This document shows positions 5,098 through 8,836 of a DNA stretch of 8,836 nucleotides, piece after piece; the first letter of the stretch is position 1, and each line of letters begins with the position of its first letter. This DNA comes from Clostridia bacterium (lineage in GTDB: Bacteria; Bacillota_A; Clostridia; Oscillospirales; Acutalibacteraceae). Below the pieces are notes generated by a model, which worked only from the letters and a program-made list of their open reading frames with translations, was not told where the DNA came from and did no database searches. The stretch lies in NCBI GenBank assembly GCA_009930155.1, contig RZYX01000079.1, positions 1-8,836 on the forward strand. Direction: 5' to 3'. The position numbers were made by a program, and so were the translations under genes.

Positions 5098-5907
5098 TCA
5101 TTTGGATGCTAATTTATGTTTTGCTTCATTCCATAGCTCGTCCAGAATATCTATAGAAGAACTTTTAATATCAATATTTTTATCTTTTGCAAGTTCTTCA
5201 ACAGTAATAAAACGCTCTATAAACTTATCTGAAGAAGCTGTAAGTGATTCTTCTGCATCACATTTCAAAAATCGTGAAACATTAACAGCAGAAAACAAAA
5301 CATCTCCAAGCTCTTCAAAACAACCTATATCATTTTGAGTCTTAATAGCCTCTTTTAATTCATCAACCTCTTCTGAGAGTTTGTCAAGAGCACCATTTAT
5401 ATTATCCCAGTCAAAACCAGCTTTTGTAGCCTTTTGCTGAATCTTAGTGCTACGCATAAGTGCAGGCAGTTCCATAGGAACAGATATCATACTGTCTGAT
5501 TGATTTTTCTGCCCTTTAGATGCACGCTTTATATCATCCCAGTTAGAAAGAACGGTTTCGGTATTATCTGCAACTGTATCACCAAAAATATGTGGGTGAC
5601 GCTCAATAAGCTTTTTACAAATACCATCAGCAACATTATCAATATCAAAATTACCTTGTTCTGTTTCTATCTGTGAATGAAACACAACTTGTAAGAGAAC
5701 ATCGCCAAGTTCTTCTTTTAATAGTTCATTGTCCTCTTTATTAATTGCTTCAATGACTTCATATGTTTCTTCAATAAAATTCTTCTTTATACTTTGATGT
5801 GTTTGCTCCCTATCCCAAGGGCAACCATCTTCAGATCTTAACAATTTCATTATTTCAATTAAATCATATATGTTATATGATTTCTTAAATAAAAAATCTT
5901 TTATCAC
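5098..5907 (-). CDS. mazG: Nucleoside triphosphate pyrophosphohydrolase MazG
   Basis: MazG hydrolyses (d)NTPs to the monophosphate and pyrophosphate, removing aberrant nucleotides and, in E. coli, limiting ppGpp signalling. From GTG 5907 the protein has 269 residues and two tandem all-alpha MazG domains. The first carries GCPWDREQTH (28-37), EETYE (46-50) and EELGD (65-69). The second repeats the metal-binding pattern as EEVDE (179-183) and EELGD (198-202). The frame extends six codons further to TTG 5925, but that has no ribosome binding site; GTG 5907 has GGGG (5915-5918) seven bases away. Both are non-ATG, so the start is uncertain. Unlike B. subtilis YabN, it lacks an N-terminal tetrapyrrole methylase domain. 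It follows the flippase by 36 bases, probably in one operon. Confidence 0.94.
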   Translation of the reverse strand: MIKDFLFKKSYNIYDLIEIMKLLRSEDGCPWDREQTHQSIKKNFIEETYEVIEAINKEDNELLKEELGDVLLQVVFHSQIETEQGNFDIDNVADGICKKLIERHPHIFGDTVADNTETVLSNWDDIKRASKGQKNQSDSMISVPMELPALMRSTKIQQKATKAGFDWDNINGALDKLSEEVDELKEAIKTQNDIGCFEELGDVLFSAVNVSRFLKCDAEESLTASSDKFIERFITVEELAKDKNIDIKSSSIDILDELWNEAKHKLASK

Positions 5908-5943
5908 TTTTAGACCCCAAATCAAGTATATAATATTTTTATA

Positions 5944-7746
5944 TTAACCTATTAAACCATATTTTTCAAGTCTTTTAGCAATCTTTTCTCCCTTTGGAAG
6001 CATTAAAATATCATATTTTGATATAGCATTCACTAAAAACAATGATACAAGATATACAAAAACGGAAATAATTGAGGAAATTAATAGTGCTAGAGCAGAG
6101 CTGTTAAGCCTGCCTGAAGCATCTCCAAATGTAAATGTCATATCGAGTAAGCCATATGATGACCACGCTGAAAGACCTGCTAAAGAAGCACAGAACAGGG
6201 GTTTTAGCAAGACCGACGATATGTTTATCTTTATCTTAGTTTCTTTAATTAAGAAGAATAGATTATTAGCCACAATAATTGTATAGCATAGTATAGTTCC
6301 TATTGGTGCACCATATATGTTAAACTCTGGATTACCTACTAAAATATAGTTTGAAACTATTTTTACAATAGCTCCCATAACTAAAGATTTTACAGGAACA
6401 TCTGCTCTGCCTATTGCTTGAAGCATATTTGTGATTGGTGTTGAAAGAGCCATAACAGCTGCAGCAAATCCATAAACCGATACAATGTATGCAGTAATTC
6501 CTATAGAACTTTCTGCACGAGTTCCAATATACATAAAGGTTAAAATAGGCTTTGCAAGGATTGCCATACAAATTCCTGTTGGTAACGCAATAAGAAGTGA
6601 CGCTCTTAAAACAGAGTTAACGGTACGATAAATCTTTCGTCTGTCTTTAATAGCCCAAGCGGAAGAAAGTGCTGGAATTGAGCTAACACCAAGAGTCATT
6701 GTTATTGTTGGCAACAAATTTTTAAAGTCTAAAGCAGTGCCATATGACCCATATAAATAGTTTTTAATATCACTATCAAGAGTACGCGATTCTAAAAGAG
6801 GTTGCGCATAGACATCTTTAATATAAGCAAGGTTGTTTTGAATTACATCTGCAAGTCTATTTTGAATTGTCCAAGAATCTATTATGTTTGTTATATTAAG
6901 AATAAGTGAACTTGCAACGACAGGGATAGCTATGCTTATAAGCATTTTTGCCAAGTCTTTGCTTGGAGCTGGTCTTGGAGAATTCACAAGATTTTCTCTT
7001 GTTATTCCATCTCCTATTGCTTTATGGCGTATCATTACAAATAATAAAGCAAAAATAGTGCCTACTGTTACTCCACCAATTGCAGCAGCAGCAGTATAAG
7101 GATAAATTGCACTGAGTGCCTCATCGTGATTGTTAACTATTGTGCCAAAAACAGCATCACCTAAAGCATATTGATTTTCACCAATCTTCATTACTATTTT
7201 TGCAAACACAAGTCCAAAGAAAAGCTTGCCAATAGCCTCTATTACCTGAGAAATAGCCGTTGGTATCATATTTCTCATGCCTTCATAATATCCTCTGTAT
7301 GTTGACATTAAACAGCAAAAGAAAACCGATGGAGCTATTGCAAGTATGCTTGGCATAGCGTTTGGAGAGTCAATAAATATTTCCCAATGGGTATAAGGGT
7401 AAGCCATGATAAAAAGGATAGCTGTACCTATAAATCCTGTTAAAATAAATAGCTTTTTTACAATTTTAAAAATAACACGAACTTCTCGATATCTTCCAGT
7501 TGCCATTCTTTCAGCAACCATACGAGAAACGGCAACTGGAAGTCCAGCCATTGAAATTGCATAAATAGGTGTGTATATCTCATAGGCAGTATTAAAATAT
7601 CCCCTGCCGACAGTACCAATAAAGGCTGTCAGCGGGATTTTATAAAGTATACCTACAATATGAACAATTACCGTAGCAACTAAAAGCACCATTGCTCCAC
7701 TGAACAATGATTGACTTTTATTACGAGGCTTCACCAATATTAACAC
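5944..7746 (-). CDS. yabM: SpoVB/YabM-family polysaccharide flippase (MOP superfamily)
   Basis: This integral membrane protein of up to 600 residues belongs to the MATE/MOP exporter superfamily, in the SpoVB-YabM-YtgP branch that includes lipid II and polysaccharide-precursor flippases. About 14 membrane helices are expected. Landmarks are GILYKIPLT at 32-40, the conserved STYRGYYEGMRNMIPTAISQ at 148-167, and the typical C-terminal tail LPKGEKIAKRLEKYGLI at 583-599. An insertion of a few tens of residues (about 298-338) and an extended loop near 186-215 make it longer than the usual 530-545. The boundary given is the outermost GTG 7746, but AGGGCGTG (7751-7744) overlaps it, so translation more likely begins at TTG 7737 or GTG 7734. 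Position before mazG matches yabM of B. subtilis; the substrate cannot be read from sequence. Confidence 0.92.
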   Translation of the reverse strand: MLILVKPRNKSQSLFSGAMVLLVATVIVHIVGILYKIPLTAFIGTVGRGYFNTAYEIYTPIYAISMAGLPVAVSRMVAERMATGRYREVRVIFKIVKKLFILTGFIGTAILFIMAYPYTHWEIFIDSPNAMPSILAIAPSVFFCCLMSTYRGYYEGMRNMIPTAISQVIEAIGKLFFGLVFAKIVMKIGENQYALGDAVFGTIVNNHDEALSAIYPYTAAAAIGGVTVGTIFALLFVMIRHKAIGDGITRENLVNSPRPAPSKDLAKMLISIAIPVVASSLILNITNIIDSWTIQNRLADVIQNNLAYIKDVYAQPLLESRTLDSDIKNYLYGSYGTALDFKNLLPTITMTLGVSSIPALSSAWAIKDRRKIYRTVNSVLRASLLIALPTGICMAILAKPILTFMYIGTRAESSIGITAYIVSVYGFAAAVMALSTPITNMLQAIGRADVPVKSLVMGAIVKIVSNYILVGNPEFNIYGAPIGTILCYTIIVANNLFFLIKETKIKINISSVLLKPLFCASLAGLSAWSSYGLLDMTFTFGDASGRLNSSALALLISSIISVFVYLVSLFLVNAISKYDILMLPKGEKIAKRLEKYGLIG

Positions 7747-7786
7747 GCCCTAAAAGTTTGAAAATAAATTACTAAAAATCCAGCTT

Positions 7787-8107
7787 TTATACGTTAGGAT
7801 AAGAATCAGATTCTGAAGAATTTGTATTACTAATTTTACTTGTAATCATTTCTGAAAGCTCGTTAATTCTTGCTTCTATTGTTTCAATCCTATATATAAT
7901 ACTTTTACATTTTTCCGCATTATTAATGCCGTTTTTCAAAGAATCAGCATACAATTTTCCAATAATTTCATAACTGTTTGCACGCTCTTTTTCTAAATCT
8001 CTCATTTCAAATCGTAACTTTGAGATATCTACAACTTCCTCTGCACGTTTACCTAAGTTGAGTGCAACATCACGAGCGGACACTAAAACATCATCTAAAA
8101 TACCCAT
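7787..8107 (-). CDS. Uncharacterised small coiled-coil protein
   Basis: I do not recognise a named family for this 106-residue protein. Residues 1-20 look like an amphipathic helix (MGILDDVLVSARDVALNLGK). A long charged helical stretch of about 25-85 follows (ISKLRFEMRDLEKERANSYEIIG..., then IETIEARINELSEMI), with coiled-coil character. The tail (about 90-106) is polar and Ser/Asn rich. There is no signal peptide, membrane helix or metal-binding cysteine pair. The pattern recalls small clostridial proteins in which a similar ISKL-type helix precedes a C-terminal zinc ribbon, but no ribbon is present here. ATG 8113 is only one base from AAGGAG (8115-8120); ATG 8107 is seven bases from it and is chosen. 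It follows the nucleoside kinase by 66 bases and lies 40 bases before the flippase frame, behind a good promoter. Confidence 0.82.
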   Translation of the reverse strand: MGILDDVLVSARDVALNLGKRAEEVVDISKLRFEMRDLEKERANSYEIIGKLYADSLKNGINNAEKCKSIIYRIETIEARINELSEMITSKISNTNSSESDSYPNV

Positions 8108-8141
8108 GAACATTCTCCTTACTATTTGATATGGTCATTTA

Positions 8142-8170
8142 ATAATATACAATCAAAGCACAAAAGGCAA
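8142..8170 (-). promoter_or_regulatory. Candidate sigma A-type promoter for the coiled-coil gene, yabM and mazG
   Basis: TTGCCT (8170-8165; four of six consensus bases) stands 17 bases before TATTAT (8147-8142; five of six). It lies directly after the nucleoside kinase stop codon. The start of transcription would be near 8135, about 28 bases before ATG 8107. No terminator is visible between the kinase and this promoter, so readthrough is also possible. Confidence 0.5.
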
Positions 8171-8173
8171 TGA

Positions 8174-8836
8174 TTATTTTCCAATAAATTCTCTAAGTAG
8201 TGAATCATTTGGAACTGCATTTGCTGGAATAGCTTGAAATTTATCAAGATTTGCAAGAATTTTTTTACATTCTGAGTAATATTCACTTTCTTTTGGAAGT
8301 TCTTGAAAAAGCTCTGTTGCAATCGATTTTAATACACAAGGTTCGTAAGAATGGAAAGAGTCAACTGAAACATCTGCAAGAGGCTTGAATGGAAAAAGAT
8401 ACTCATTTTCACCAAACTGAACGCTATCCCAAAGCTTATATGTATTTTCAATTGAGCTATTTCTAAACTTATAATCTCTAACTGCTCTGCGTAAAAAACG
8501 CATATTTCTCTTTGTTAGCAAAACATTTTTATCATTATCAAATATTCTTGATGAAATACTAATGTAAACTTTTAAGAGTTTTTCGTGTGGTAAGCAATCA
8601 GTAATAACAGGATTTAATGCATGTAATCCCTCAACTATAACAACATCATCTTCTTTAAGAGTAATGATATTTGTTTGTTTTGACCTGCAACCATTAATAA
8701 AGTCAAAAATAGGTAACTCACATCTATTTTCTATTAAAATATCATTTAAACAGTTAGATAAAAGTGGTAAGTCAAGCGCATAAACTGTTTCAAAATTGGG
8801 CTTTCCATTTGGAAATTTTGGAACATTATTTCTGCC
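8174..8836 (-). CDS. Uridine kinase/phosphoribulokinase-family nucleoside kinase, N-terminus cut off by the window
   Basis: The visible 220 residues are the C-terminal part of a P-loop kinase of the PRK/uridine kinase family, whose members phosphorylate uridine or related nucleosides. Recognisable elements, numbered from the window edge, are FPNGKPNFETVYALDLPLL (8-26), IFDFINGCR (43-51), the strand and acidic residue VVIVEGLHALNP (65-76), the lid region RRAVRDYKFRN (116-126), and the family tail AVPNDSLLREFIG (207-219). The P-loop itself lies off the right edge. The frame is open from 8836 to the stop at 8174 without interruption; a TTG at 8521 is internal and not the start. In many Clostridia such proteins have about 550 residues, with an N-terminal TGS and ThrRS editing-like part, which cannot be seen here. 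Substrate preference is unknown. Confidence 0.92.
   Translation of the reverse strand, partial: GRNNVPKFPNGKPNFETVYALDLPLLSNCLNDILIENRCELPIFDFINGCRSKQTNIITLKEDDVVIVEGLHALNPVITDCLPHEKLLKVYISISSRIFDNDKNVLLTKRNMRFLRRAVRDYKFRNSSIENTYKLWDSVQFGENEYLFPFKPLADVSVDSFHSYEPCVLKSIATELFQELPKESEYYSECKKILANLDKFQAIPANAVPNDSLLREFIGK

Noticed and set aside
4849..5338. Two overlapping plus-strand frames opposite hup and mazG
   Set aside because: Both HU and MazG are complete with catalytic or DNA-binding signatures on the minus strand; the plus-strand products are Cys/Phe/Ser-rich with no recognisable fold.
8122..8322. Minus-strand frame of 66 codons overlapping the kinase end
   Set aside because: It is out of frame with the nucleoside kinase and made of Phe/Gln/Leu-rich sequence typical of a shadow frame.
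8174..8521. Apparent short gene starting at TTG 8521
   Set aside because: The same frame stays open to the window edge at 8836 and the upstream part encodes conserved kinase motifs, so this is an internal codon of a longer gene.
1..8836. Mobile elements, CRISPR arrays, tRNA or rRNA genes
   Set aside because: No transposase, integrase, direct-repeat array or cloverleaf-type sequence was seen; the whole window is occupied by conserved minus-strand genes with short gaps.

Overview
This AT-rich window comes from a low-GC, spore-forming member of the Firmicutes, most likely a Clostridia lineage (an Oscillospiraceae/Ruminococcaceae-type gut anaerobe is my guess). The evidence is the yabP and yabQ sporulation genes, a SpoVB-family flippase, a long-form HPF, an oxygen-labile class I fumarase subunit, strong AGGAGG-type ribosome binding sites, and the conserved order yabM-mazG-hup-yabO-yabP-yabQ-divIC-yabR. 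Apart from the hup insertion, this order matches my recollection of the Bacillus subtilis yabM-yabR region. All twelve supported genes lie on the minus strand, so transcription runs from high to low coordinates. No gene-free stretch exceeds 300 bases; the longest gap is 168 bases (4272-4439).

In transcription order: the window opens (8836-8174) inside a uridine kinase-family nucleoside kinase that lacks its N-terminus. A probable promoter then precedes an uncharacterised 106-residue coiled-coil protein (8107-7787), a SpoVB/YabM flippase (7746-5944) and MazG (5907-5098). Next come HU (5031-4753), a GC-rich hairpin, and the S4 protein RqcP/YabO (4679-4440). After the AT-rich gap come yabP, yabQ and divIC, which abut or overlap, and then the S1-domain protein yabR, closed by a strong terminator. 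Downstream are a class I fumarase alpha subunit with no beta subunit beside it, hpf with its own extended -10 promoter and terminator, and a THUMP-domain rRNA methyltransferase running off the left edge.

Several genes share a theme of ribosome and RNA work (HPF, RqcP, YabR, the methyltransferase). Others serve the envelope, division and sporulation (YabM, YabP, YabQ, DivIC), with housekeeping nucleotide and chromosome functions (MazG, HU, nucleoside kinase). I found no mobile element, CRISPR array, tRNA or rRNA, and no clear sign of horizontal transfer. This is a conserved core region rather than a new system. The points worth a second look are regulatory (hairpins directly before downstream ribosome binding sites, coupling of divIC to sporulation genes, possible RNA switches before hpf and yabO), plus the lone fumarase subunit and the uncharacterised coiled-coil protein.
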